Shown: positions 1-7,637, counted from the stretch's first letter. The stretch: DNA of 13,321 bases from AWTP1-18 sp036518635 (GCA_036518635.1 DATDMT010000206.1:1-13321), one strand, 5' to 3'. Numbers and translations are program-made. Notes: generated from the sequence alone by a model not told the origin.

Positions 1-3000
1 ATGAACGCCATGCAGGTGGCACGGCGTGGGGCTTACTCGGCGACTTCGGTCTCCGACCTGCGGCCGGAACTGATACAGCGCTATTTCCGCTCGGTCGACG
101 ACCGCTATGAGATCGTCAAGACGATTCGTGACGTGGTGATCTTTGCCCGCCAGGATTTGGTGCTGGATCCACCCTTTCTCCGGCTTGATCTGGTGAGCTG
201 CCGCAATGTGCTGATCTATTTGCAGCCGGGATTGCAGGCGCGGATTCTTTCCCTGTTCCACTATGCCCTGCTGCCGGACGGGCGCTTGTTCCTTGGCAAG
301 TCGGAAAGTGTTGCCCAGCAGGATTTGCTGTTCCTGCCGGATCACAAGGAGGCACGGATCTTCCGTCGCCGCAGCGATGGCAACAGAGCGGTACCCGCGG
401 CAAGCGGCACGAATTTGCCGAATCCGATCGAGAGCATGGCGGCGCGCGGCAATGGGCGGATAGGCGTGAATCGGGAACAGGCCATTCTCAAGGCCGTCAA
501 TCAAATATTCGCCCCGCCCAGTGTCGTGGTGAATGCCCAGTTGCAGATTCAGCACGTACTCGGCGACGCCACCGACTATCTGCAAATTCCCGCCGGCCGG
601 ATTTCCCTCGATCTAGGCAATCTCCTGGTTCGTGAACTCAAGGTGGAAGCCCAAAGTCTGCTGCGGGCGGCGGGGCAGAAAAACATTGCCATCGAAGGGC
701 GCCGCCGCCTGCCTTTGCGCGGGCGTAGCGGCCCGATCATCCGCCTGGCGGTGCACCCGCTCTCGCTGGATAGCGCCGAGCGCTTGTTTCTGGTGGCTTT
801 CTGTCCCACCGAGCAACTTGTGGAAGTGAGCAAGCCCATCGTGGAAGGCGATGCAAGCAATCAGGAACTCGAAGACGAACTGATCGCCACTCGCGAACAT
901 CTGCAAACCCTGGTGGAGGAATTGGAAACCTCCAACGAGGAAATGCAGGCCCTTAACGAGGAAGTCCAGGCGGCGAACGAGGAACTCCAGGCAACCAACG
1001 AAGAACTGGAGGCCGCCAACGAGGAGCTGCAGTCCACCAATGAAGAGCTGCTGACCATCAACGAGGAACTGCAGGTCAAATCCGTCGAGCTGGTCAAGAC
1101 CAATTCGGACCTGGAGTGCATCCAGGACAATGTCGGCATGCCCATCCTGGTGACGGATCAGAAGGGCAATCTGACGCGCTTCAATGCGGCTGCGGAAGCG
1201 ATGTTCAAAATGCATCGTGGTTTGCTTGGCGCCTCATTGTCTTGCCTGGTCAGGCCCCCGGGGATGGACCCCATCGATGGCGAAGTGGCGACTGCGATTG
1301 CCCAGCGCCAGCCACGGGAACGGCGCTTGTCCTGCGATGGCCATGAGTTCGTGATGCGCATTTCCCTCAACTTCGGTGTCGACGGTCAGCCGGCCGGGGC
1401 GATCACCAGCTTCCATGACCAGACCGAACTGTTCCGGGCGACCAGCCTGTTGCAGGAGAGCGAAACGCGGATGCGCTCGGTCATGGACCATACGCCGTCC
1501 CTGGTGGCGACCAAGGATGTGGCCGGGCGCTACCTCTACGTCAATGAAAATTTTGCTGCTTGCTTTGGTCTCGCCGCCAGCAAGATGATCGGCAAGACCG
1601 ATGCCAAGGTGTTGCCCGAGCCCCTGGCCAGGCGTTTCCGCGAGGAGGAACTGATCGTCCTGCGGCGGCGCGAACTGGTTGAAGCCCAGGAGAACGTGGA
1701 AACCGCACAGGGGCTGCGTTGGCTGCATTTCTACCGCTTCCCTCTGATCGATATCTCGGGCGAGGTGTATGCGGTCTGTGTCCAAGCCACGGACATCACC
1801 GAAAAGCGCCGGGCCGACGAGCAGTTACGCCTGGCGGCGCGGGTAATCAACGGCGCTGCCGAGGCGGTGGTGGTCACCGATGCCGAGCAATCCATCGTCA
1901 CCGTCAATGGCGCCTTCACCCAGATCACCGGCTACACCCCGGATGAGGTGATCGGCAAGTCGCCGAGCATCCTCAAGAGCGGGCGGCACGATGCGGGGTT
2001 CTATCGCGCCATGTGGGAACAGCTCAGTCGCAATGGGGTCTGGCAGGGCGAGATCGAAAATAGGCGCAAGGATGGCGAGATTTATGCGGAGTGGCTGACC
2101 ATCAATGCCATTCGCGACGAGAGCGGCGTGTTGACCAACTATGTGGCGATCTTCTCGGACATCTCATCCTTGCAGGAGGCGCGTCGCAAGCTGGAATTCC
2201 AAGCGCTGCATGATGTGCTGACCGGCCTGCCCAACCGTGCCCTGTTCAACGATCGTGCCGGGCGTGCGGTATCCCGCGCCCATCGCAGCAATCTGCGCTT
2301 CGCCGTGGTGTTCATCGATCTCGACAACTTCAAGGACATCAACGACAGCCTTGGCCACGAAAGCGGCGATCTGCTGCTGAAGGGCGTCGCCGAGCGCCTA
2401 CGCAAGGCGGTAAGGGAACAGGATACGGTGGCGCGTCTGGGTGGCGACGAGTTCGTCATCCTGGCGGAGGATTTGCACGACGGTGAGGCTGAAGTGCTGG
2501 TGGAGCGATGCCGCGATGCCCTCTGCCAGCCCTTTCGGATGAAGGCCAATGAGCTTTACGTGTCGGCCAGCATTGGCATCGCCATCTATCCCGAAGATGG
2601 CGATGAAGTCGGGGTGCTGCTGCAAAGCGCGGATGCCGCCATGTATCGGGCCAAGCAAATGGGGCGCAACACCTATTGTTTTTCGTCGGTGGAAACTCGC
2701 CGGGCGCCGGCCGAGCGTTTGAACCTGATTAATGGCCTGCGCCAGGCCCTGGATGCCGATACGGAGCTGGCGGTGTTCTTCCAGCCCCAATTCAGCCTGC
2801 CGGATCGCAAGCTGATCGGTTTTGAGGCCTTGCTGCGTTGGCGCTCTCCTTCCCTCGGAAATATTCCGCCGGACCGCTTCATTCCCCTCGCAGAAGAAGC
2901 TGGGCTGATTCTGCCGCTGACCGAATGGCTGTTCCGCACCACCCTGCGCCTGATTGTCGAATGGCGCCATCAGGGGCTGCGGCCGCCGCCAATCTCGCTC

Positions 3001-3489
3001 AACGTTTCGCCCTTGCATATGCGCACCCAAAGCCTGGGCGATTCCTTGATGCGTTTGCTGGATGAATTCGGGCTACCTGCTGACGCAGTGACCGTCGAGG
3101 TCACGGAAAGCGCCATGGGTCATAGCCCCGAGGCGGTGGCGGCAACCCTGCTGCAACTCAAGGGACTTGGTGTGTTGAGCAGTCTCGACGACTTCGGTAC
3201 CGGCTATTCCTCGCTTTCCCGTCTGTCGCGTTTGCCGATTACCACCCTGAAGATTGACCGCTCTTTTGTCGATGGACTGGACGACGTCAGCAATCTGCAC
3301 GACCTGGAGATCGCTCGTACCATTGTGCTGATGGCCCACTCGCTGGAAATGCGCGCCCTGGCCGAAGGCGTGGAAACCGAACGACAGTTGCAGACCTTGA
3401 TTGAACTGGGCTGCGATGCAATCCAGGGCTTCCTGCTGGGACGGCCGCAACCGGCCGAGGATGTGGCGGCGCTGCTACGGCGTGGATAG
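1..3489 (+). CDS. CheR-PAS-coiled coil-PAS-GGDEF-EAL hybrid signalling protein (5'-truncated)
   Basis: The visible 1162 residues begin inside a CheR-type SAM methyltransferase domain (to about residue 125, with the CheR motif SCRNVLIYL at 66-74). The ATG at base 1 is therefore probably an internal codon and the gene should continue upstream, typically with a CheB methylesterase domain. Next come a PAS-like domain (about 160-280), a coiled coil with seven xxNEELQ heptads (310-358), and three PAS domains (about 370-480, 490-600, 610-730). The GGDEF motif is at 814-818, with an intact RxxD inhibitory site (REQD) five residues before it. The EAL motif is at 942-944, followed by LNVSP, VEVTES, LDDFGTGYSS, LKIDRSF, AEGVE and QGF, so the usual phosphodiesterase metal and catalytic positions look present. 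The family makes and/or degrades cyclic di-GMP, here probably gated by PAS input in the cytoplasm. No membrane segment is visible in this part. The stop lies 14 bases from the convergent receiver gene. Confidence 0.93.
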   Translation: MNAMQVARRGAYSATSVSDLRPELIQRYFRSVDDRYEIVKTIRDVVIFARQDLVLDPPFLRLDLVSCRNVLIYLQPGLQARILSLFHYALLPDGRLFLGKSESVAQQDLLFLPDHKEARIFRRRSDGNRAVPAASGTNLPNPIESMAARGNGRIGVNREQAILKAVNQIFAPPSVVVNAQLQIQHVLGDATDYLQIPAGRISLDLGNLLVRELKVEAQSLLRAAGQKNIAIEGRRRLPLRGRSGPIIRLAVHPLSLDSAERLFLVAFCPTEQLVEVSKPIVEGDASNQELEDELIATREHLQTLVEELETSNEEMQALNEEVQAANEELQATNEELEAANEELQSTNEELLTINEELQVKSVELVKTNSDLECIQDNVGMPILVTDQKGNLTRFNAAAEAMFKMHRGLLGASLSCLVRPPGMDPIDGEVATAIAQRQPRERRLSCDGHEFVMRISLNFGVDGQPAGAITSFHDQTELFRATSLLQESETRMRSVMDHTPSLVATKDVAGRYLYVNENFAACFGLAASKMIGKTDAKVLPEPLARRFREEELIVLRRRELVEAQENVETAQGLRWLHFYRFPLIDISGEVYAVCVQATDITEKRRADEQLRLAARVINGAAEAVVVTDAEQSIVTVNGAFTQITGYTPDEVIGKSPSILKSGRHDAGFYRAMWEQLSRNGVWQGEIENRRKDGEIYAEWLTINAIRDESGVLTNYVAIFSDISSLQEARRKLEFQALHDVLTGLPNRALFNDRAGRAVSRAHRSNLRFAVVFIDLDNFKDINDSLGHESGDLLLKGVAERLRKAVREQDTVARLGGDEFVILAEDLHDGEAEVLVERCRDALCQPFRMKANELYVSASIGIAIYPEDGDEVGVLLQSADAAMYRAKQMGRNTYCFSSVETRRAPAERLNLINGLRQALDADTELAVFFQPQFSLPDRKLIGFEALLRWRSPSLGNIPPDRFIPLAEEAGLILPLTEWLFRTTLRLIVEWRHQGLRPPPISLNVSPLHMRTQSLGDSLMRLLDEFGLPADAVTVEVTESAMGHSPEAVAATLLQLKGLGVLSSLDDFGTGYSSLSRLSRLPITTLKIDRSFVDGLDDVSNLHDLEIARTIVLMAHSLEMRALAEGVETERQLQTLIELGCDAIQGFLLGRPQPAEDVAALLRRG
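928..1074 (+). repeat. Seven tandem 21-bp heptad repeats (xxNEELQ)
   Basis: Seven consecutive 21-base units each encode two variable residues followed by NEE, a hydrophobic residue and usually Q: TSNEEMQ, ALNEEVQ, AANEELQ, ATNEELE, AANEELQ, STNEELL, TINEELQ. Codons vary between units (gag/gaa, ctc/ctg), so selection appears to act on the protein rather than on recent DNA duplication. This is the coiled-coil linker typical of CheB/CheR-PAS hybrids. It probably forms a parallel dimer stalk between the methyltransferase part and the PAS-GGDEF-EAL part. Confidence 0.9.
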
Positions 3490-3503
3490 GCGGCAGCGCG
3501 CTA

Positions 3504-3944
3504 TCAGGCTTCCTGCTGTAGTTGCATCCGCTGCCGCGCTGGAATCGCAGCCAAGCCTGAGACCAGGCCGCATTCCATTTTCTGCATCAAGGGGCGCAGC
3601 AGCAGGGCGATTTTCCACGACGACATACGGCTGTCGAAAACGTAATTCGCGCCCGCTATGCGAAAACTCTGGCGCAGGGATCGATCGCGGTGGTCGAAGG
3701 CTTGGTAGGCCACGATTTGGGCTTCGTCTAGACGTCGTCGCAGGTGGTCGATGGCTGTCATGGTGCCTTCAGCTAACTCGGGGCCAATCAGGGCGACCCG
3801 GCAATTTGCAGTGGTGATCCATGTATTGGCCGTGGCCAAGGCATCGGCTTCGAAAACCCCGCTGGAGCAACCCAACCAGTCCAGCGCATCCACAAATCGT
3901 CGCCGCCGCTCGGCGTCGTTATCGAGTACGAGTACGTCCATCAT
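3504..3944 (-). CDS. Stand-alone degenerate receiver (FleQ-N-like) domain protein
   Basis: A 146-residue protein starting MMDVLVLDND. It has the alternating fold pattern of a response-regulator receiver: beta-1 with an acidic pair at D8/D10, beta-3 VALIGPEL at 50-57, and a late GANYVF strand at 98-103. The position that normally carries the phosphorylatable Asp is Gly54, and the conserved Lys of the last strand is not evident, so phosphorelay signalling is unlikely. This pattern resembles the N-terminal pseudo-receiver of FleQ-type regulators, but no AAA+ or DNA-binding part follows. The start is supported by AGGAGG at 3951-3956; ATG at 3944 or 3941 are both possible. The gene converges with the c-di-GMP protein 14 bases away. 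The role is inferred only: a sensing or protein-interaction domain, possibly linked to c-di-GMP or motility. Confidence 0.72.
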   Translation of the reverse strand: MMDVLVLDNDAERRRRFVDALDWLGCSSGVFEADALATANTWITTANCRVALIGPELAEGTMTAIDHLRRRLDEAQIVAYQAFDHRDRSLRQSFRIAGANYVFDSRMSSWKIALLLRPLMQKMECGLVSGLAAIPARQRMQLQQEA

Positions 3945-3950
3945 TTTTCT

Positions 3951-3982
3951 CCTCCTCTGCTCCTCGACGCAAGGCGTCGGGG
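3951..3982 (-). promoter_or_regulatory. SD plus 5' stem-loop upstream of receiver gene
   Basis: On the minus strand a 9-bp hairpin (arms 3962-3970 and 3974-3982, one G-T pair, loop of three) ends five bases before the AGGAGG ribosome-binding site at 3951-3956. It has no U-tract, so it is not an intrinsic terminator for either strand. It could protect the leader or modulate ribosome access. The pairing is seen directly; the function is inferred. Confidence 0.4.
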
Positions 3983-4204
3983 ATTGAGCTTCTTGACGTT
4001 CCGCCTATGTACCGGAATGTGCAGGACTGGGTTGGGTTGCGTCTGGGATCAGGCGGCGGTGCGCCGATTGTCGTTGCTGCAAGTGGGTTCCTGCCAGGGC
4101 GATGGTTGGCACGAGGGCTTGTAGATCCAGGCTCTTGTTGGAAATTTGGAGGCCGTTCCAAGGATTATTGTCGGTATGCCACATGCAAAAATGCTCCTGA
4201 GTAA

Positions 4205-4228
4205 AAACCAAGGCCGAGCCTATCGGCC
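4205..4228 (-). terminator. Candidate intrinsic terminator (minus strand)
   Basis: Arms GGCCGA (4212-4217) and TCGGCC (4223-4228) form a perfect 6-bp hairpin with a 5-base loop. On the minus strand it is followed by TTGGTTTTT, so the U-run is displaced by four bases. It lies about 240 bases beyond the HExxH gene stop. It could end readthrough from that operon or a short transcript made in the gap. The stem is short, so efficiency is uncertain. Confidence 0.45.
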
Positions 4229-4247
4229 ATGTAAGCGACTGTAAGGA

Positions 4248-4261
4248 TTGATCGGGATCAA
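4248..4261. promoter_or_regulatory. Perfect FNR/CRP-family box TTGAT-N4-ATCAA
   Basis: The 14 bases TTGATCGGGATCAA match the symmetric FNR/Anr/Dnr consensus exactly, with no mismatch in either half-site. No annotated gene starts at a usual distance: the receiver gene start is about 300 bases away on the minus strand, and nothing starts on the plus strand for several kilobases. No convincing -10 is placed at -41.5 on the minus strand. The palindrome is seen; the binding protein and target are inferred. Confidence 0.55.
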
Positions 4262-4436
4262 ATGAATCGGGTGGGTTGCTGAACCTCGTTGGGGTAAACC
4301 CTGATTATGCGTTGGTGCTATTTTCCCTTGATGGCGCACCGGGGCCGTTCTATCGGCAGCAGGAAAACATTTTTCTGGGGCGCAGGGAATGACGGCCGCG
4401 GGGCGGCGAAGGCCTGCATGGCGGCGGAGAATGTCT

Positions 4437-4459
4437 AGTTGCCCAGGTTTCAGGCAACT
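4437..4459 (-). terminator. Weak 3' hairpin after HExxH gene
   Basis: AGTTGCC (4437-4443) and GGCAACT (4453-4459) pair perfectly over 7 bp with a 9-base loop, 10 bases past the stop of the minus-strand HExxH gene. There is no U-tract after it (AGACATTCTC follows). It may be a 3' protective stem or a poor terminator. Confidence 0.35.
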
Positions 4460-4469
4460 CGCCCGCCGC

Positions 4470-5144
4470 TTACGGATTCTCGGTCGCAGCGGCGACGGCC
4501 TGCAGAAGCGCCTGCAGCAACTGCCATTCGTTTCTGCCGGGCGGCATTTGGTGCAGATAGCCGGGCTGCAGCCAGGTGGGATCGGCCGAAACCGGCAACA
4601 ACATCTGGGCGCTGCTGGGCGGTCGACGCAGGGTCGCCATGAAGGCATCGAAAATATCGTTGTCCGACGGCCTGTGTCCCCCGGGCTCAAACACCACGGT
4701 GGTCGGGTCGCTGGGCTGGCGGGCGGCGCAGGCCATGAAGGTCAGCCGGTCGCCGTAGCGTTCGAGGCGCCCGGCGCGGCGCAGATAGGCGTTCTGCACC
4801 CGATAGGCTTCGCGTTCGGCCGCCAGGGTCGCTTCGCAACCCTCGCTATAGCTCTCGCCCAGTTGGCGGTACTGCAGGACATGGACGAATTCGTGCACCA
4901 GAAATGAATTGTCGGCCGGGTCCGCGGGGTCCAGCCGATTGCTGATCAGGATCCTCTGGTTCTGGCTGTCGAACAGGGCCGCCAGGTTTTCGCAGGGCGC
5001 CGCGCCGTCGTCACAGGCCGCGGCATGCAGGGCGTTTGGCGGCAATTGCTGGATCGCCGGCAAATCCTCAACCGCCATTTCCGGATAGCCGGAAAGCGCC
5101 ACCGCCATGGCTAGCAGATAGGACAGCAAGGCCTGGTCGAACAC
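4470..5144 (-). CDS. Exported HExxH putative zinc metallopeptidase-like protein
   Basis: A 224-residue protein with a hydrophobic N-terminus (residues 6-19) that could be a signal peptide or anchor. LVHEFVHVLQ gives an HExxH site at H84-E85-x-x-H88, and acidic residues at 101, 104, 110 and 112 could supply a third zinc ligand. Cysteines at 44, 51, 103 and 139 suggest disulfides, fitting a periplasmic or secreted location. I chose the GTG at 5144 because AGGAGG (5151-5156 on the complement) lies seven bases upstream and the hydrophobic start follows directly. The in-frame extension to 5561 is compositionally unlike protein and overlaps the oxidoreductase. It is the last gene of the minus-strand run, 95 bases after the oxidoreductase stop. 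It may belong to an uncharacterised DUF family with this motif. No substrate can be named, and proteolysis itself is inferred from the motif. Confidence 0.72.
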   Translation of the reverse strand: MFDQALLSYLLAMAVALSGYPEMAVEDLPAIQQLPPNALHAAACDDGAAPCENLAALFDSQNQRILISNRLDPADPADNSFLVHEFVHVLQYRQLGESYSEGCEATLAAEREAYRVQNAYLRRAGRLERYGDRLTFMACAARQPSDPTTVVFEPGGHRPSDNDIFDAFMATLRRPPSSAQMLLPVSADPTWLQPGYLHQMPPGRNEWQLLQALLQAVAAATENP

Positions 5145-5150
5145 GATCAC

Positions 5151-5175
5151 CCTCCTACTCGGCGTGGAGCGCCGA
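5151..5175 (-). promoter_or_regulatory. SD plus 5' stem-loop upstream of HExxH gene
   Basis: TCGGCG (5159-5164) and CGCCGA (5170-5175) form a 6-bp hairpin with a 5-base loop, two bases upstream (minus strand) of the AGGAGG at 5151-5156 that fixes the GTG start at 5144. It has no U-tract. The arrangement repeats the one before the receiver gene. Confidence 0.4.
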
Positions 5176-5239
5176 CTAAAGCCCCTTTGCCAATCGGAGG
5201 TAAGGGCCGGCAAAAAGGTTCCCGCGGATTGCGGTGGCT

Positions 5240-7306
5240 TCAGGACATTTTTTGCACGTCGCAGGCGATGCCGCGCAGGGCGTTGCTGCCCGAAACGGCG
5301 TCGAAACATTCGCCGTTCATCGCCGCGTTGTAGTTGATCGGCTGCTCGGCGTGCCACCAGCCGTAGTGGGCCCAGAGCGTGTTCGCTGCCAGCTTGGGAT
5401 TGATCTCGGCGCGATAGTGCACCTCCCCATCGGCGGTACGCACGCTGACCGCGTCGCCGGTCTGGATGTTGCGGGCGGCTGCCACATCGGGGGCGATTTC
5501 GACCAGGGGTTCCGGCTGGCGGCGGCGTAGGCTGTCGATCTGGCGGAACTGGCTGTGGCAATAGGCCACGGTCTTGCCGCAGGTGAGACTGAAGGGGTGG
5601 GCCGGGTCGGCTTCCGGCACCTGCCAGGCAGGGAAGCCGCCGGCGCCGGCAGCGGCCAGGGCTGGCGACCAGAGGGTGATGCTCGGTGGCGCTGGCTCGG
5701 TGCCGATGTGCGGCGCGGCGATGCCGCGCGGGTTCAGCCGCAGCGTCGCGGCGTCGAGGCCACTGGGGACGAGGATGTGGGCCAGGCCGGCTTCCGCATC
5801 GCCGTCGAAGAATTGGGTGTCGAGACCCAGGGCATGGGCCAGGCCGAAGACGATGGCGGTGTCGCTGCGGGCCTCGCCCGGCGGTTCGACCAGGGCCGGG
5901 CGCAGTTGGATATGGGCCTCGGCGGCGGCGTCCACCATGAAGCCGGCCTGCAGGCCTTCCCGTTCCCAGCAGGAGGCGGCCGGCAGCAGTAGGTCGGCCC
6001 AGCGGGCGGAAGGGGTTTCGAACAGCTCGGTCTGGACGAAGAAATCCAGTTTGGCCAAGGCCTCATCCGTGTGGCGGGTGGCCGGTTTGGAGACCAGGAA
6101 GTTGCCGCCAAAGGCCACCAGGGCACGGATCGGATAGGGCTGTTCGTGGACGATGGCGTGGAACAGGTCGCGGCTGGTGATCCAGCCGCGGGAGGGCGGA
6201 CCCAGCGGTCGCTCGGCCAGGCCCAGGGTCTGCCGGCGGGTTTCTGCGCTGACCGCATCGAAGGCGGCGATATCGTTCAGCCGCGGCTTGGGGAACCAGC
6301 GGTTGCCGCCGGGCTGGCCCAGGCTGCCGGTCAGGGCATAGAGCAGGTTGATGGCGCGGGTGGCGGCGCTGGCCTGTTCCTGTTGGCAACTGCCGGTCCA
6401 CGTGTAGAGAGATACTGGTTTGGCCTTGGCCAGCAGCTCGGCGGTCCGATACAGCGCGTCTTCGCTGAGGCCGGTGACGGCGGCGACGCGCTGGGGGGGC
6501 CAGGCGGCGACATGTTTTTCAAGATGTTCCAACACCGAGCCGCGGCCATCGGGCGCCGGATCGAAGGCATCGGAGTGCCGCCGCAGGAACTCCAGATCGG
6601 CACCGCCGGATGCCAGCAGCAGATGGATCAGGCCCAGGGCCAGCGCTGCGTCAGTACCGGGGCGCAGCCCGAGCCAGAGATCGGCGCCCTTGCCCAAGCC
6701 GCTCTGGCGCGGGTCGATCACGATCAGCTTGGCGCCGCGCCGTTGCGCATCGCGTATCCGATCGGCATGGGCCAGCCAGGTGGCGGCCGGGTTGCAGCCC
6801 CACAGTAGGATGGTGGCGGTGGCGGCGTAGTCGGGCATGCCGAGGCCGGCACCCCAGGTCAGGGCCGGGCTGAAGTCCCGGTGCCAGTTGCAGTTCTCGG
6901 TGGCGAACACCAGGTTGGGGCTGCCCCAGGCATGGGCCAGACGATGAATCCAGCCGAAGCTGTCGGCGATGGCGGTGCCGCTCGGGGTGGCGACGGCAAA
7001 GGCCGTTCCTTGCGGCCCGGCGGCATGTAGTCGCTCGCCGGCCAGGGCCAGGGCTTCGTCCCAGCCGATGGCGCGCCAGCCTGGATCGGCCGCGCCCTTG
7101 GGCTTGGTGCGCAGCAGCGGGGTGGTCAGGCGTTCTGGATGAGCCACCAGCTCCGGCGCGGCCTTGGCCTTGATGCACAGGGCGCCGCCGGTGGGGTGCT
7201 GCGGGTCGGCGGCGACGCTGATCAGGCGGCCATCCTCCACCGTGGCCAGGCAGCCGCAGCGCGAGATGCAGAGGGCGCAGTAGCTGGGGACGGTCTGGCG
7301 CGGCAT
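5240..7306 (-). CDS. Molybdopterin oxidoreductase (MopB family), single-subunit, [4Fe-4S]
   Basis: A 688-residue DMSO-reductase-superfamily protein. The N-terminus carries C10-x2-C13-x3-C17-x26-C44, the spacing of the [4Fe-4S] site of this family. The bis-MGD region follows (GWDEAL at 81-86; ILLWGCNPAATW near 166-177). Cys139 in ATENCNWH sits where the protein ligand of molybdenum is expected, suggesting a Cys-ligated Mo as in nitrate or thiosulfate/polysulfide-type enzymes. The C-terminus has the dinucleotide-binding MopB_CT domain (CGKTVAYCHSQFR; VEIAPDVAAARNIQTGDAVSVRT). There is no twin-arginine signal, so it should be cytoplasmic. No electron-transfer or membrane subunit is encoded nearby, and no C-terminal [2Fe-2S] domain is visible as in NasA. 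It starts 10 bases after the cupin stop with a weak SD. Cofactor binding is well supported; the substrate is unknown. Confidence 0.88.
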   Translation of the reverse strand: MPRQTVPSYCALCISRCGCLATVEDGRLISVAADPQHPTGGALCIKAKAAPELVAHPERLTTPLLRTKPKGAADPGWRAIGWDEALALAGERLHAAGPQGTAFAVATPSGTAIADSFGWIHRLAHAWGSPNLVFATENCNWHRDFSPALTWGAGLGMPDYAATATILLWGCNPAATWLAHADRIRDAQRRGAKLIVIDPRQSGLGKGADLWLGLRPGTDAALALGLIHLLLASGGADLEFLRRHSDAFDPAPDGRGSVLEHLEKHVAAWPPQRVAAVTGLSEDALYRTAELLAKAKPVSLYTWTGSCQQEQASAATRAINLLYALTGSLGQPGGNRWFPKPRLNDIAAFDAVSAETRRQTLGLAERPLGPPSRGWITSRDLFHAIVHEQPYPIRALVAFGGNFLVSKPATRHTDEALAKLDFFVQTELFETPSARWADLLLPAASCWEREGLQAGFMVDAAAEAHIQLRPALVEPPGEARSDTAIVFGLAHALGLDTQFFDGDAEAGLAHILVPSGLDAATLRLNPRGIAAPHIGTEPAPPSITLWSPALAAAGAGGFPAWQVPEADPAHPFSLTCGKTVAYCHSQFRQIDSLRRRQPEPLVEIAPDVAAARNIQTGDAVSVRTADGEVHYRAEINPKLAANTLWAHYGWWHAEQPINYNAAMNGECFDAVSGSNALRGIACDVQKMS

Positions 7307-7316
7307 GGCAGCGCCG

Positions 7317-7637
7317 TCAGGCCGTGATCAGTGGCGTGGGTTTTTGCGAGGAGACGAAGATCGTCGCGTCGGAGAGGGCCAGCACGTCGTGTTCCTCGCC
7401 GGGGCTGGTGTACAGGTAGTCGCCGACCGCCAGGGTAGTGCCGCCGATACTGACTTCGCCGGCCAGCACCAGGACTTCTTCGCCGCCCTGGTGGGTGTGA
7501 CGGGGGAAGTGGGCACCCTTGGCGAGGCGGACTACGGAAGTGCGGCCGCCGCTGTCGTTGTTGCGGAACAGGCTGCGCTCGATGCCGGGGAAATCGGTGG
7601 CGGCCCATTCGCGTTCGGTTGCCTTGTTCACCAACAT
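7317..7637 (-). CDS. Small single-domain cupin protein (ChrR-like)
   Basis: A 106-residue single cupin barrel. Cupin motif 1 is visible as HFPRHTHQGGEEVLVLAGEV with likely metal ligands H47, H49 and E53 or E54. Motif 2 is GDYLYTSPGEEHDV with H83. The fold resembles the C-terminal cupin of ChrR anti-sigma factors, but the ASD zinc-binding half is absent, so it is not an anti-sigma by itself. ATG at 7637 is supported by AAGGAG at 7645-7650 (complement) with seven bases of spacing. It sits 18 bases after nnrS and 10 before the oxidoreductase, clearly within the same transcript. It may bind a metal or redox ligand and act as a sensor or small enzyme for the pathway; this is inference. Confidence 0.82.
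   Translation of the reverse strand: MLVNKATEREWAATDFPGIERSLFRNNDSGGRTSVVRLAKGAHFPRHTHQGGEEVLVLAGEVSIGGTTLAVGDYLYTSPGEEHDVLALSDATIFVSSQKPTPLITA

Larger units (their letters stand above)
3945..4469. other. Gene-free 525-base region with regulatory structures
   Basis: No open frame here has credible codon usage, a start with an SD, or recognisable protein content. What is visible: a stem-loop next to the receiver gene SD (3962-3982), a hairpin with a U-tract on the minus strand (4205-4228), a perfect FNR-type palindrome (4248-4261), weak hairpins at 4314-4340 and 4344-4357 followed by five T at 4370-4374, and a 7-bp hairpin just past the HExxH gene (4437-4459). A small RNA between about 4296 and 4375 on the plus strand is conceivable but unproven. 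Confidence 0.5.

Noticed and set aside
613..1215. 200-codon minus-strand open frame with FLVGGLQFLVG-like repeats
   Set aside because: It is the complement of the NEELQ heptad repeats in the large signalling gene, so the repetition is inherited from the real coding strand.
4005..4211. 68-codon minus-strand open frame in the gene-free region
   Set aside because: It has a TTG start with no SD, overlaps a terminator-like hairpin, and shows no protein-like pattern or family resemblance.
5145..5561. N-terminal extension of the HExxH frame
   Set aside because: Overlaps the oxidoreductase, is Arg/Pro-rich, and the GTG at 5144 has an ideal SD followed by a hydrophobic N-terminus.
6071..6808. 245-codon plus-strand open frame
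   Set aside because: Antisense shadow of the molybdopterin oxidoreductase, with Gly/Gln/Ala-rich composition and no SD.
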